From NCBI GenBank assembly GCA_036852015.1, contig JAANDG010000344.1, positions 1 to 64,000 of the forward strand: 64,000 nucleotides of DNA, given 5' to 3'. Below the pieces are notes generated by a model. It ran no database searches. It was not told where the DNA came from and was given only the letters and a program-made list of their open reading frames with translations. This document shows, in pieces, positions 23,601 to 36,210 of the stretch. Both the position numbers and the translations under genes were made by a program. Numbering within the stretch: position 1 is the stretch's first letter; each line of letters begins with the position of its first letter. This stretch comes from Pelodera strongyloides (taxonomy: Eukaryota; Nematoda; Chromadorea; Rhabditida; Rhabditidae).

Positions 23601-26600
23601 CAGAAAATACAGAAAATACAGAAAAAAGAGATAAACCGATAAAGCCAGAGTGCCAGGTTATAACGTAGAGTGCGTAAGTTCAGTAGATCGGGTGTAAATG
23701 TGTAAAGTCATAGAGCTTACAAGTAGAGGATAACAGCCGGCATAAAGGAATCTTCATATCGAATCCAATTCCATAAAAAGAAACGCCAATTTGCCACCAA
23801 CTACCACGCCAACACCTTATGTCCTGGCGTGGCGTTGGCGTTACAACTGCCACGAAAAAAAAAACAAGTCACCAAATGGGTTCACCCACTTCCTATGTAG
23901 TAACTATGCCTACGACATGACCTTCATCGGCAACAGTCCTGTCTCCTGTGGCACGAAATCAAACCCCCACCTTTCCTCGGAACACAGCAAATATGACCGC
24001 GCCAGTGCAATCATGTCCATATTTCTTTGGATTCCGAATCGCCTCTTCAAACTTCAACATCACAGCGTTGAGTTCGGAGGAGCGGCGTGGCTCGGAAAGG
24101 AGGTGCTGGAAAAGGAAGTTACTGTAACTGATCAACTGTCATAACATACACCTTAGCTCCTGGGAGGTGGACGGTACCCGAAAATTGCGTAGGAATGCAT
24201 ATCATAGTAGTATAACTTATGTTCTAGACTCTCACTCGTACATACATTTTGTAACCATATTCTGCAAATGAACTTAAAGCGAAATACCGGCCGGTTTTTG
24301 AAACGCATTGCGTACATCTGCTTTCTTATGCAGCATATGCAAATGGGCAAAAATTAGAATAAAAACTAGACCCCAATTAGACCCCCCATTGCATAAATGC
24401 ATAGGAATGCAAGTATTTGAGATGCGTTTCAAAAACCGGCCGGTATTTCGCTTTAACGAAAAGAAGGTCTAGTCTTCACAACTGTCCATCACCATACAGT
24501 TGGCAATAAATCAAGAGACGACAATTATTAAAATACTGTAACGCAGACACTGACAACTAAAACACAGTGCTCAATAGATACCGTATAAGTATATACACCG
24601 AAAAGTATGTAAAAGTAACGCTTAAAATACAGTGAGACAACAAAATACCTTTCTCCTAATAATCCTTCCATCTCCACTAAGAACAAACTGTCTGACCGAT
24701 TCCATTAATCGGTACGAAGGAAAGAAAACGAGTACTCCACCGGGGGTCCGCTCACAAACCGTTCTGAAGTTTTTACTATTAAAAATTGAAAAAAAATGGA
24801 AGAGTATACAAGTTAAGTGACCGAAACACGTCGAAAGACGGTATACGGTATATGTTATAGAGCATAACACAAAGTTGTGAGTTACGACCTTGAAAAATAC
24901 TCTCAACAATAACTACAGTACGCCAAACTGTCACATACCAATAATAAGTAACTCCACGGTGGTGCCGCATAACTTTTTGGCCATGGCAAACATGGCACAA
25001 CTAGAAAAAAGAGACGCCTTTTTCCAGGCAGAAACATAAACTCACAAAATAATATCACAAAGTCCCGACACAAAAGTGTTGTCATTTCCCGAAGTGTTCT
25101 GGTAGTTGGCAATTAACCGCTCGCCACGTTTTCCCTGTAAAAATAACAACATTGTGAAGAAGTCGCGCTTTTTTTCTTCGTAAGGAAGAGCCTGTAAAAC
25201 CGGCTACAATTCAAAGTAACCTCTTTGAATGATTCCGAAAATAACAAAATTCCGAAAAGCTAAGCCAAGCCTAAGCCTAAGTCCTAAGTCCTAAGCCTAA
25301 GCCTACACAGAAATAGGGGAATCAAATTCAGGGACACGCAGAACATAATTACTATAATCACAAAATACTAACAAAATAACACTTGCGTGATACATTTTAA
25401 CTTAACGGTCAAGTAAGTATCATGTTTCGGAATAAGCGAAATGTTTCAAGTTGGTGCCAAAAATATAGCCGAACTGAACTTTTAGTAAGACTAGGCATAT
25501 CTCGAAAAGCTAAAAAAAAATACAAAACACGTTATATTGATCGAAAGGAAAACCAACCTTATTCACAATACAGGCAAAGATCCGCTCTGATGGAATTACC
25601 TATAAAAACAATCTGTAACGGGACGGGACTTCAAACAAATCAAACACCAATTGATCGGTCATATTCTTGACAACAAATGAGCACAACACAATGATGTCAG
25701 TAAAGTTGTTCAACATACGCTTCACAAACCGGATGTTATATCGCTTTAGAGTGCAGATTCCGAAATTCCGACCAACTTCAGATTCTCGTTTCGGTTAATT
25801 CAAACCCAACCCACCTGATCTCCCTCCATCTTAAACTTGAATTCCATTTTGAGTTCGGATTCAAAAGTATCCGCCGGAGTGAGGGTTCCAGATGCCAGCA
25901 CCACACTGTGACACTTTGACAACGCACCGTTGAACGCCTGCAAATATAGTGGTTTATTTCTACACATACACAGATACAAAAAACTCTCGAAAGAATATAG
26001 TATCTACGTATGTAGGAGTCCAAGTCACCTCGAAATCGCCCAGTTACTGCTATACGCTTACGTTAATGTAGTGGGGGGGGGGGTGCATACAAACTACACC
26101 ACTATGGAGAGCTGCGCGCACAGGTTATAATAATTAGAAATGTTTATTGGATCAACGAATCGTAGGGACAAAGAAGACAAGTACTTGAGGTAGTGGCTAT
26201 TAGCTGGCAAACCAAAAGGTACCCTAAGATGTTGGTGCGATAAGGACACCATCATAATAACAAGGGACCACACTAAGAAGGGACCGTTACTAACAAGGAA
26301 CCGTGCGCACAGGTTAATGTGAACACACACCATGGGACTTGCTTTGCAGTGCAATTACTATTGCCTTTGAATCTGTGACACACCATGGGACTTGCTTTGC
26401 AGTGCAATTACTATTGCCTTCGAATCTGTGGTCTTTACTTACACGTAAATGCTGATATTGACTGATATTCACTAGAGGCCGTATTCATCAACACGCAGAG
26501 AGACCTCCCTGGCCTCCCCGGAGAGCTAAAGAGTGCGAGATCAGAAGATTCAGGGCGCTCGTGAGCATAGGGAAGGTTCCCTGTGTCTTGCTTGGTGAAT

Positions 26601-29600
26601 ACGGCCTCAGTCAGTAAAAGAGCTCATGTCAAAACCACTCACCAATGCAGGGCTCATACACCACAATCCAATAGTAGTACGATATCCTTCGACCATCACT
26701 GCCTTTCCTCCAGAGTCATGTTGTCCACGGTCATCAAAGGAGAACGACTGAAAGCAATGGCTCAATAAATAGGTTACATGAAGGAAACGCCGGGTCGAGA
26801 TGATTCTCTCTCTCTCTCTCTCTCTCTCTGGATAACCTAGAAACTGTTACTACCTCACTTACACTGCCCTAAAGTTATTCGCAACGGAAACCTAGTCAAG
26901 GGTGGCGTCTTCGCTTCGGAAAACCCACTCATGGGTGGCGTTTCAGCACTTGTTCAACGTTGTTCAGTAGCCACAAGTTCAGCGCATGTTTTGTGTTTTT
27001 AAGCTTACTAATGACAGATATTTGATAAGAGTACATGTAATGTAATGAATACCAAACCAGAATACCCCACCTGCGAATACCCCACATTCTTCGGTCCGGC
27101 TCCAGAAATAACTCGCTCAAAGCCACCATCATTTCGTGAGAAGTTCTTCTCGATTGTCACGTTGAGCCTGAGATTCAAGCATCAGTAATTTTGTGAAAAA
27201 AAATCTGGATACCTTCAAGTCAAGACATCATTCTCCCAAGAAGTAGAAAGCATCAAAATATTTTGAGAGCTTCAAAGCGCGTTTTCACAACACCAACTCT
27301 CTAGGTTCTCACAGCAATCCATTACGTATACAACAGCAGGTACATACAGTACATCATACAAGTATTACCGTAATACGAACAGATATGTAGTACACATTAC
27401 CATATCGCACACTTAGGCTAGTCAAATGGCAAATCTCAACGTGGTACTTTAAATGAACATACACTACAAAACTGACACGAAAACCCCCTCACCTATAGGC
27501 CGTCTTATTATCAGTTGGGGTGAAAAAGGTCATGAAGTGTAGAAGTTTCTCCACACAGACAATCGCTTCTCCTTTGGGTTTCGATGAAGCAAGCAGAAAA
27601 TTTGACTGTTGCTCTTCATCGCCGTCCTCACGCCCGGCTGCAGCCACTAGCTTATAGGCTTTCTGGAAATAAACGTCCAAGTGTCCGGGACCCAAAGCGC
27701 CCACTCTGTGGCCGTATGCACGAACGCGCCCGGGATCTCCCAGCCTCCCAGTGGGAGGTGAGAGAAAGAGAGGAAACAAATGAATCAGAACCTGGGAGGC
27801 TCCCACTGTTCGTGCATAAGGCCAGATTGGAGCTACAATAAAGTTACTCAACATCCGGATCGGATTCCCAGCCTACTATACTAGGCACATTTTTGATACT
27901 TGTATGGGAGGATAAAGTGGTAGCCATAAAATAAGCGGTGCACATATTACACATAGGTGCACATAGACATACACAAGCACATCTACGGATATATATAAAC
28001 GTGCAAGTTGGCAAACACAAAGTTACAAAGTAGTCAATAAGTTTTTACATCAAGTATTTCACAAAACGTAACATACCAATATCTTTTCCGTCTTTGGATC
28101 CCCCGGTAACAACAAAAGACCGTGGTCCTCGAGAGACGTGTACAAGTCGGCGTACGAACAGTTGTGCGATGCCTGAAACTCCTCTTTTAAAATTAATATG
28201 CTGAGTACTGTAGCCTTACGTCTTACGACAAGACGCACATTTCTACGTAATAAATTTTAATAAATGTACTTTAATAAATAATAAATAAATTTTAATAAAT
28301 GTACTTTAATAAATAATAAATAAATTTTAATAAATGTACTTTAATAAATAATAAATAAATGTTTATAAATGTACTTAGTTGTTTAACACTACCAATATGA
28401 TATTTTCGGTACCACGAATCTTCGGATAAGCACATGCTAAAACTACTACCGCGGTACTGAAAACCAAAGTAAATTTCCATATTCAAGTGAAGCGATTAAT
28501 GAAACCGTTGACACACCACCAAACCCCAATGTTCCAGTCACACCATTTAATACAGGTTTACGATCTGAATATTATTCGTATCTTAATGAAACTAAAATCA
28601 TCGAGGGCCGTACGTAAATATACCCCGCAGACATGCCCGATATCCTAGAAGGCGTGTAACCTATAAAGGTAGTGAACCCTCGAAATAAACGAGGAGAAGT
28701 CTATTACAATTACAGGAGGAGACGATCGCTCCGACCCGCGACACCGATTTAAAACTTAATTTCACTTTCATTGCCCGTCATTTTAGTTTCATGCATAAAT
28801 TGTATTAGTCATGTCTGTATCTTGTTGTGCAGGGTTGCTTTCTCTAAGAGGGTGAGAAAGTCGGCAGGGCCGACTTTTGTAACCCATACTCAGTGCTTAA
28901 CCTCGGAATATAAGTGTACGTTTCAATTTCAAACCTTCTGCTCCCCTCGCCCATACGGTTGGCGGTGTAACTTCTCCACTGCCGGATCAGCAATCTCCGA
29001 CAACCAAGCGTACATCCTATTCGCATAGTCTCGCATCTGGAAATAAACTAGAGTACGCGTCAGAGCATAAAGCTCGCCGGTGAGTTGAGTCCGGAGGTTG
29101 TAGGCGAATATTGTCATTTGTGCTACGTTTCTGCTGAGTTTCTCGTAACACCCCACCTCCGGGAATTCCCATGTGTAAACGGGAGGTAGTTCAGGCATGA
29201 GCCCTACAAATTTGCACAATATATTAAATCCGGAGACAGGAAATTGCACGCCGGTGGGCGGTGAACTTAGACTATGGAGTGCGTGCAACTCCAAACTCCC
29301 ACAAACTCCACTACTAGAAGTCAAGCGGACTGTCATGGAAAACTCTACCACAGTATACCACTTTCTTCTATGCACTATACTATACAAGTCACTATTCACC
29401 ATTTTGGTTGTGTTTTATCTAATCGATCAGCAGGAACCCAGAAACCATTTATATTCCAATTAGCCTGGGACGCTCTATCACACATGCGTTCAAAAAGTTC
29501 GCCGAGGCAAAAGCCAACATTCTAAAAGAACAAAGAGCTCACAATCTCCATGTAAACCAGGTGTGCTTTCAGTGCAGCCTCTGTCTCTCGTACATCATCA

Positions 29601-32600
29601 TAACGCTCCTTTTCCTGTTGGTAAAGCACCTCCATTCGACGAGAATCGGTGGAAATTGAACTTATTTGCTGGACCAAATCACCGTCTGAAAACGTATATC
29701 AATATCAGCAATCACCACAACCAACTTACAATTAGGGAGCATAGGTCCACATATAAGCTTGAGCTACCAGATTACTCTAGCTTACAACATTTCAACAACA
29801 GCACCGTCCGTAAACAGAAATGGAAACTGTAAATAGTAGCGACAACTTTCGACTTCGAATCAGAAATACATAAATATCAAGAGAGCCAACACGCAGAGTA
29901 CATCATTTACAATAGCCCAAGAAGCAGAAACATCGATACCACAAACAACGATGTGCTTTGTACAAACGCCTCAACTACAATAATGTCAAAGCAAAGCAAG
30001 CCAACAATTGAACATGCTCCTCAAGGACCTAAGTATATTAGCAAAAACTCACATTTTTCATTGTACGAGGCGTATGAATCAATAATTTCCTTGTCGGTAA
30101 AGAGAAATGTTGCAGCGTCCCTGTGAAAGAAACGCAACATATAAACGAGCGCTACCTTACCGCAGCCTTCTAGGGAACAGGGATGAATAAACAATTCCAT
30201 AGTACAACTCGCTCGCGGTTCTATTTGAAGCGAAAAATACAATTCAAAATGCCACATAAGTGTTAAACTTAAACTTATTGTTAGTGACGACCAATTAGCA
30301 ACATTAGATAAATTGCCCTCAGAATATTCTAACCAAATATGGGAGGAGGCGCACGAGATCTAAGTGTACGATTTCTTTCTTCTTATCGATAGATGATGGT
30401 ATTTGCTTCCAATAAACATGCCTTATGAAGCACACACTTTTAATTAGAAGGAATAAATCAATATAATGCTTAGAATTATATCAAAATTCCTTACCATAGA
30501 CTTTGTAATTCTGTGTGTCCCGAGGGTATCTGGTGGTCTCAAAATCTTATTATATAAAGGAGAAGAGTTTACTTGGTCTTTTGTTTGTATGCACGCAACG
30601 AAATCCTTTCATAAAGAAAATTTTCTATTCACAATCGAATGAGAACATACAAAATCTCTGCCGCTGGCGGGATTCGAACCCACAGCAGCACACAATCTCT
30701 CGCTTCACAGTCCAACGCTCTACCTGGTGAGCTATGCTAGCTTATGGGACGAGATCTTATAGGAGATAGAAGAGAATTGCAATAGCAAATTTGCATGATT
30801 TGCAAAAAGGCTGAAGTCCAGAACCGAATTATACGTTTCCACATAAACGTAAATGAACTTCTTTTTATCTCTGTAGAAATTCATTTTTTTAACAGTGTGT
30901 AACAATCGGCCGCAGGCCGATTCCTCCAGTCGGAGAAGAGCCCGTAGGGCTCTTCGAACGACTGGTAAGAAAATAAGGGTGCAACTATAGTTAGATACCC
31001 GCGGGAGACATACAATAAGAGCCATATACCCTCGGGACACAAAGGCTACGGTCAAGAATTTTGATAAAATTCCAAGCATTATATTGATTTATTCCTTCTA
31101 ATTAAAAGCTTTTGCTTCATAAGGCATGTTTATTGGAGGCAAATGTCATCATCTACAGATAGGAAGAAAAAAATCGTACACTTAGATCTCGTGAGCCTCC
31201 TCCTTTAAACAACTAAGTACCAACCTGCTAAAATCTTCCACATTATGCGCCTCGTCGAGAATCACAATACTGTTCCCAGGATGCACATCTGACGACTCGC
31301 GGATAATAGGATCTATATAGAAAAGAAATACAAAAGTAGTCATAGATAAACCTGAAACTAGTGATGGAAAAAAATGCGTATAGTTTTGCAAGTATAGTAC
31401 AACTCAATATGCTATCCATCAAATTCCTCAAGATATGCTTTCATCCCTAAGATATGCTTTCTTCTCATGTACAACTAGAACTACGTTTGCATTCAGGGCA
31501 TGAGTGAGCTCATGAAAAAAACCCACCAATAAGATAAGAAAACGGGCAAAAAACCACATCGGCATCAACAGTAAGTAACCGTGTCGAGGAGAAATATGGA
31601 CACATCGCGCCGACTGGATTCTCAGTCAGTGCCACTTTCAGATCCTGAAATACTAGCATATGAGGTAAGTAAACATGTTACATGTTACATTTATATTTTA
31701 GATAGAGTGTATTGTGCCGACTGGGTTCTCGGTCATCGGTGAATGCAAATTTCAGGTCCTAAAATAGGGCTCACATCTAATAGCGTCACTTCATAAATCC
31801 TGTGCATTAACGAAGCATGATTACCCTGCACGATTAAAGCGAAATAGCGGCTGGTTCTTGAGACGCATCATGGGCACCTGCGTTCCTATGCAGCTTATAC
31901 AAGTGAACATAAATTAGCATAAAAATCGAGCTAAATTCGAGCAAATTAGCATAAGAATTCAGTTGTCCACAATGCGTTTCAAAAACCCTTTAAATGGAAC
32001 TGGATTCTTGCATTTACGCTCACAATCAGTGGGGTCAAATTGGGGTAGATTTTTTTATTCGAAAGCTCATTTGCATAATGATGTGAATGCAGTAATAAAC
32101 ACAGGTTCAAGAACCGGCTGTTATTTCGCTTTAAATGCCTACTGTTGGTATCCGATGAAATGGACGACACTCACCTCCACATCCCACACCGTCGACACTT
32201 CCCGTCCAATCAATTCTCGCATCTGTCCTGCCTGTTTCGGACCACTCTGACTGAATTTCTGCTTCATCGCGTTCTTGAAGCGGCAGCCTGGCTGAAACAA
32301 TCGTAACACTTTAAAGTGTAATAACATCGGGTTTACAACGCATATTTGGGCTAATTAGGTGAACTACTCTTACTATGCATTAAGATCGCATACATTGTGA
32401 AAGGTCGTGTCATATTGCGCATATTCGGCAAAAGCCCAACAAAATTCAAAACTTACCCCCGATTCATCCGTAATCAATTCTTTGCATTTCGAGGTCATAT
32501 CTGGCATTCCGCGTACCGTTTCGTTCACACATAACTGTTCACGCGAGGCGAGAATCGTATGCCTCAAAGATTCATATGTTAGTTTAGTATGTGAACGTGA

Positions 32601-35600
32601 TATTCGTACTCTGTTTTAACGAAGGCGAAATGTGACATCACAGCTTTTGGACTTCGTCTTACAGTAGATCAAGTCCAAAAAGCGGGTTCAAAAACTGAGA
32701 CTGAATGTTACACACTAAGATGAAATACTCTGATGACTTACTGCATGCACTACTACAGACACTCTACTCGGAATAAAATCATAATCACCATCAAGCAAAA
32801 ATATTTCCATACAACGATAAAAGCCGCGAACAATAAAAGTCTTACTTTAGTTTATATCCGTACGAAAGCCTCGCAAATTCCTTGATCACTTGCGTGATTT
32901 GCTTGTGTGTCCGTGAGCAGTAGTACAATCGGACCTTTCTAAAACAAACGACACGTCGGTCCGATTCACGGCATAATTAGTCAGTATCAGTAAACCCACT
33001 CAGCTGAAAAAAACTACAAACACAAAACGGTGTGGTGATATGCTACAAAACCCAAAAGGCGGGTGCGCGGCCTACAAATAACGGGCGGGCCTAGGTACGG
33101 CGGCCCACCCATTTCGGGCCTGGTATATTCCTGGGCTGAGTACGGCGATCTTCAACTGTGGTGGTGATTTGGTCCGCCTACACCACGCGCACACCAGGCC
33201 CACACTACGAGCACCAGCCGCCCACCTTTTCGGTGTCTCTCGAGCCACTGGGCGAGGTCTAAGGGGTCCACCTTTTTCGGGCCCAGTGTAGGTCGCGGCC
33301 GCGCACCGGTCAACTTTCCTCGGTGAATTAGTAGCCATGCTATGATGTACGTGAACACCGTCCATGTGCCATCAAACAACACGGGGATTGCTTCCCAATC
33401 TTTCTTCAGCGCAAAATTATAACTTACGGTTTGCAAGAACACTCCAGCTGCTTTTCCTTCTGTGATTCAAAACCGCTATCCGCTGCGGAGTCCTGAGTCT
33501 GAGCCATTACACTGATGACTGCTGCCCTCCTTGACGTAGACATAGTAGAGAGGTCGTGTTCAAATTCCAACTCGGCTGAAGTTTATTCACTTATTAAATA
33601 TCATATTCTTATGCATCGTCGCACAAAACTCTCAAACATACAATTCTCTACGCAATTATGCATGTATGAATAAGCAGACACGAAAGATAAGAAAATGCAC
33701 AAGAAAAGAAAATCAAAACCAAGTCAATAACTCACCATCACGTGCTATCGATACATTCAATCGCGAATTGTCGAAGCTAAAGAATTGTACGTCAGCAAAA
33801 CATATAGGAAACGTACAGTACCATTACACAAAACGGAAATATATAGAAATATGTTCAAAGTACAAGTACCTGAACAGCTTGCCCAAGCCCAATGTCTCAA
33901 ATATAATCACATAAAACCAACTGATTGCACGAGGTCAACAAAATAAATAGCAAAAAGAGAAACATACACAAACGCCCTTTTGTTCGTAGAAACCAAGCAT
34001 AAAGCATAAAACAGATAAACATACACGATCAAAATAATGTACCTAAACCGAGATCTTTACAATCAAATAAAAGATATCAAATGTAACCAAACAAATAATC
34101 AAATAAAGCAGCACCTGGATTCCAGAATAACACAATCATCGTCCTCTTGACTTCTACATCGTTTCTTCAGTGGAGAGATGGCAAAGTCGTCGAGATCGTC
34201 ACAAGTCTGAAAGTTTAGCTTGATGACACTTCAACATCAAATACATTGAATAAAGTGTTTGGCCATCGTATTCCATATTCCATTCAGGGTATACTTTCAA
34301 CGAGTAGAGTAAATGTTGAGGTTCTGAGTTGAGCGTCGAAAATCTGTCAGTGATATGCTCATTCTATGTACAAAGTTAGCCCCAGGAGATGGTCAAAGCC
34401 AAACGGATTGATGCGTAATTTTAAGAACTGATGTATGATTGGTTCCCTGATTCTCTATTACACTATCAAACACACAACCACATCACATCCGAAGAATTTA
34501 CATATGTAAGTATACGAATGAAAAAAAGACAAAAAAAAATAGAAGTAACATACGCTCGGGTCATTCGGTATCGGCCGAGCGTTCAGTATTCTGGACATGG
34601 TGTCAGATTGCGTAGGGATCTCCTCCGGGACTTCAACACCGCTATTCGCCCCAGGTGGAACAGATACTAAACAAAATAAATGTCACCTTGAAACACAAAG
34701 AGTATCCATTAATCTTGGCCACTTGGCCGTCAGAAAGCGGAATATGGAAAAATGACTAGGTTCCGAATTTGCCGATCACGGAACCAATGAGCTTCATCAG
34801 TGGTGCGTTAATAGCTACATGTAAATTGATGACTAAGGTTTTGAACAAAAATGGGTGCAGTTTCCACCAACTTTTTCTACGCGACACGAAGAGACTATTT
34901 TAGGCAAAAAAATTCAACAGTCACGAATTCACCTACATTTTCTGTGTTCAGCATCTCCATGCACTTCACACTTGTTGAGTGACTCGGCCCGTTCCTCAAT
35001 GTATTTCAATAGCCAGGCACATGTCGAAGCCAAAAGTCCCAGTGTCTTGCCTAAAACGATGACATAAACACTATAGGTCATAGAAAGCACATCGCAACAA
35101 TAGGGGCATGGCATAGTTTCCGTGCGTAAATGGAGATGGTTTTGTTTAGATTAGTGATAGGACTGGGACCACTTTGATAAAACAATAAGGTGGTTCGCGC
35201 CTGTTATTACGCACCAACTTATACCCAGAGAGTGAGCAGTCGATATACTGTATACACCGCCAAGGCCAAGTCCAATTGCCAATAACATAAAAGTGGTTAC
35301 ACTGCGATAATTAAAGAGGACCATCATCGTAAATATGCATTCTAGATCTTTCCTTTTCAAATATTACGGTTCAGTTATGCACTAGCCATGTATAATAGTT
35401 TACTGTAGAGGTGTAGAGTCTCGTTTTTGTGGATTTAGACACTTGCCAAAAGTGAACGTCGCTTCAGAAAATATAAAACCCTCACCACTTCCCGTCGGGC
35501 TTTCAATCATAACATTTTGTTTCGCCTTGAGCGCGGTTAGAATCTTGACGATCATCATTTTCTGTGATCGGTACGGAGTAACACCTTCGGGCAAGTTCAC

Positions 35601-36210
35601 CTTAACAAAACAATTTTCCAGCTGCGTCAAAGGAAGGCTTATATTTAGGCTTGGCATAAATGTATACTTCATTTAGCCTTGGAGCCGCCAACCTTGCGGT
35701 TGCATAGATTTCATAGAATAGCATAATAAATTACAATTATCAGCACAGAGATTGACATTACATTTGCTATCTAAACGTAAAGATCACATTCAGGTATACA
35801 ACATTACATATAATTATCCGGAACTACAAAAATCGGCAAAGCACCGGATTCACCAACACGTAGGGAGCCCTCTCTGGCCTCCCCAGGAAGCTAAAGAGTG
35901 CGTAGAAAGTGCGACGGCAGAAGACATTCAGAGCGACCGTGAGCCTAGGGAGGGCTCCCTGTGTGTTGATGAAACTGGTGAATACGGCCTCTGAATCCCA
36001 GTAATATTAGCACAATCATTACTTGCACACTTCTTCTTCACTTACGTAATACCCACACATTGGAAATGGGTGGCACGGTGGTTCCTGTTGAATGATCTTC
36101 TTCTGTTTATCCCGTGCTCGTTTTCGATTTGAAAATTCGAATAAAATTCGTTTCCGTAGTGCGCTTCCGTCACCTTTCTTCCTTCCACGTTGTGACGACA
36201 TCCTACTATC
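20700..36210 (-). CDS. BRIP1: FANCJ/BRIP1-type iron-sulphur DNA helicase, complete
   Basis: Twenty-seven exons in one frame give 974 residues. Starts/ends: 36210-36046 (ATG 36201), 35600-35486, 35050-34937, 34666-34554, 34206-34115, 33511-33428, 32938-32846, 32562-32457, 32291-32175, 31644-31527, 31312-31225, 30120-30053, 29685-29543, 29036-28935, 28172-28077, 27662-27493, 27167-27071, 26747-26643, 25937-25815, 25599-25558, 25134-25046, 24763-24649, 24105-23971, 23295-23209, 22742-22630, 21631-21536, 20847-20700. FANCJ is a nuclear 5'-3' helicase that unwinds G-quadruplexes and acts in crosslink repair. Visible: Walker A SPTGSGKT (86-93, split by an intron), four Fe-S cysteines (267, 282, 294, 345), DEAH box (389-392), [28 protein letters not shown] and motif VI QALGR (890-894). 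Motif order and the motif-VI to WIRKQ tail match FANCJ better than RTEL1 or DDX11. The C-terminus is shorter than in vertebrates and lacks an obvious BRCA1-binding tail. The acceptor lies 9 nt before the ATG. Confidence 0.95.
20985..21260. mobile_element. GCGCGTTCG-family fold-back element in the last FANCJ intron
   Basis: Left arm AGGGCGCGTTCGGGATGCCG, right arm ATCCCGAACGCGCCCT, with arms of about 110 bp also sharing CGTTTCAAAAGTAGTTCGGG and CTGTGGAAAA. No coding capacity. Confidence 0.85.
21362..21519. mobile_element. AAGCGAAAT-family palindromic element, copy 9 (5' decayed)
   Basis: The right end CAAGCGGCTGTTATACCGCT is kept. The left starts inside the element at CAGGTTTTTGGAACACGATG. 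It sits 17 bp after the donor of the second-last FANCJ exon. Confidence 0.65.
21809..21966. mobile_element. GTGCGTAAATGGAGGTGG repeat, copy 1
   Basis: Opens GGTATAAATTCCGTGCGTAA then GGAGGTGG, contains TTCGCTTAGTGGTAGACC (A-box-like), and closes GGAGGTGGTTCGTGCGTG with a TTTCAACGCACCAACC hairpin. It is one of four copies in the window. Confidence 0.7.
23073..23200. repeat. 21-bp tandem repeat
   Basis: About six copies of TAGCTACAGTACTCCAATAA plus one base. It begins 9 bp beyond the donor of the FANCJ exon ending at 23209. Confidence 0.9.
23401..23536. mobile_element. GCGCGTTAGAG inverted-repeat element
   Basis: Left AAAGGCGCGTTAGAGTAGGG, right CCCATATCTAACGCGCTAA, inner AAAAACATG...CATGTTTTTCC. 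A divergent member of the GCGCGTTCG group. Confidence 0.65.
24274..24456. mobile_element. AAGCGAAAT-family palindromic element, copy 10
   Basis: Both ends intact (TTAAAGCGAAATACCGGCCG and CCGGCCGGTATTTCGCTTTA). Its AGACCCCAATTAGACC core is shared with the copy at 50447-50643 and defines a subfamily. Confidence 0.85.
26325..26430. repeat. 53-bp tandem duplication
   Basis: Two adjacent, almost identical copies of a unit containing CACCATGGGACTTGCTTTGC. It lies in a FANCJ intron. Confidence 0.9.
26475..26610. mobile_element. GAGGCCGTATTCACC palindromic element, copy 1
   Basis: Ends GAGGCCGTATTCATCAACAC and GGTGAATACGGCCTC, inner GAGAGCTAAAGAGTGCGAGA. One of four 135-150 bp copies. It starts 33 bp beyond the donor of the FANCJ exon ending at 26643. 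Confidence 0.8.
26804..26829. repeat. Short CT microsatellite
   Basis: Thirteen CT units in a FANCJ intron. Confidence 0.9.
28250..28375. repeat. 35-bp AT-rich tandem repeat
   Basis: About 3.5 copies of a unit containing AAATTTTAATAAATGTACTT. It lies in a FANCJ intron. The reading frames through it are artefacts. Confidence 0.9.
30640..30966 (-). repeat. Two-hairpin plus tRNA-like repeat, copy 2
   Basis: Reading the minus strand, the order is the same as in copy 1: GAAGAGCCCTACGGGCTCTTC, AATCGGCCTGCGGCCGATT, a middle with TGTGGAAACGTATAAT, the tRNA-like module (30741-30660), then AGAGATTTTGTATG. It lies in the FANCJ intron after the DEAH-box exon. Confidence 0.65.
30660..30741 (-). pseudogene. 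tRNA-like module of the dispersed repeat, copy 2
   Basis: A box TAGCTCACCAGGTAGAGCG and B box GGTTCGAATCCC match consensus better than copy 1. The over-long variable arm and poor acceptor pairing are the same. Confidence 0.6.
31708..31758 (-). pseudogene. Duplicated, broken copy of a FANCJ exon start
   Basis: After a TTTTAG acceptor the minus strand reads [11 protein letters not shown], then AACCCAGTCGGC. The real exon beginning at 31644 reads DLKVALTEN, then AATCCAGTCGGC. So the first 50 bp or so of that exon, with its acceptor, were copied about 115 bp upstream and have decayed. It lacks the Fe-S cysteine part. Confidence 0.65.
31834..32134. mobile_element. AAGCGAAAT-family element, copy 11 (composite)
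   Basis: A full-length element (TTAAAGCGAAATAGCGGCTG to CGTTTCAAAAACCC, about 31834-31994) runs into a second partial one ending CCGGCTGTTATTTCGCTTTA at 32134. It lies in the FANCJ intron just after the exon ending at 32175. Confidence 0.7.
35114..35227. mobile_element. GTGCGTAAATGGAGGTGG repeat, copy 2 (short)
   Basis: Same opening TTCCGTGCGTAAATGGAGAT and closing TTACGCACCAACTTATACCC as the other copies, with an internal deletion. FANCJ intron. Confidence 0.65.
35844..35992. mobile_element. GAGGCCGTATTCACC palindromic element, copy 2
   Basis: Left end diverged (ACCGGATTCACCAACACG), right end GGTGAATACGGCCTC intact, middle GGAAGCTAAAGAGTGCG. It lies in the first FANCJ intron. Confidence 0.75.

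Noticed and set aside
24950..25001. A possible extra FANCJ exon (TTCTAG acceptor, [12 protein letters not shown], donor GTATGT)
   Set aside because: It leaves the wrong phase for the next exon. Joining 25134-25046 directly to 24763-24649 gives the family sequence without a gap.
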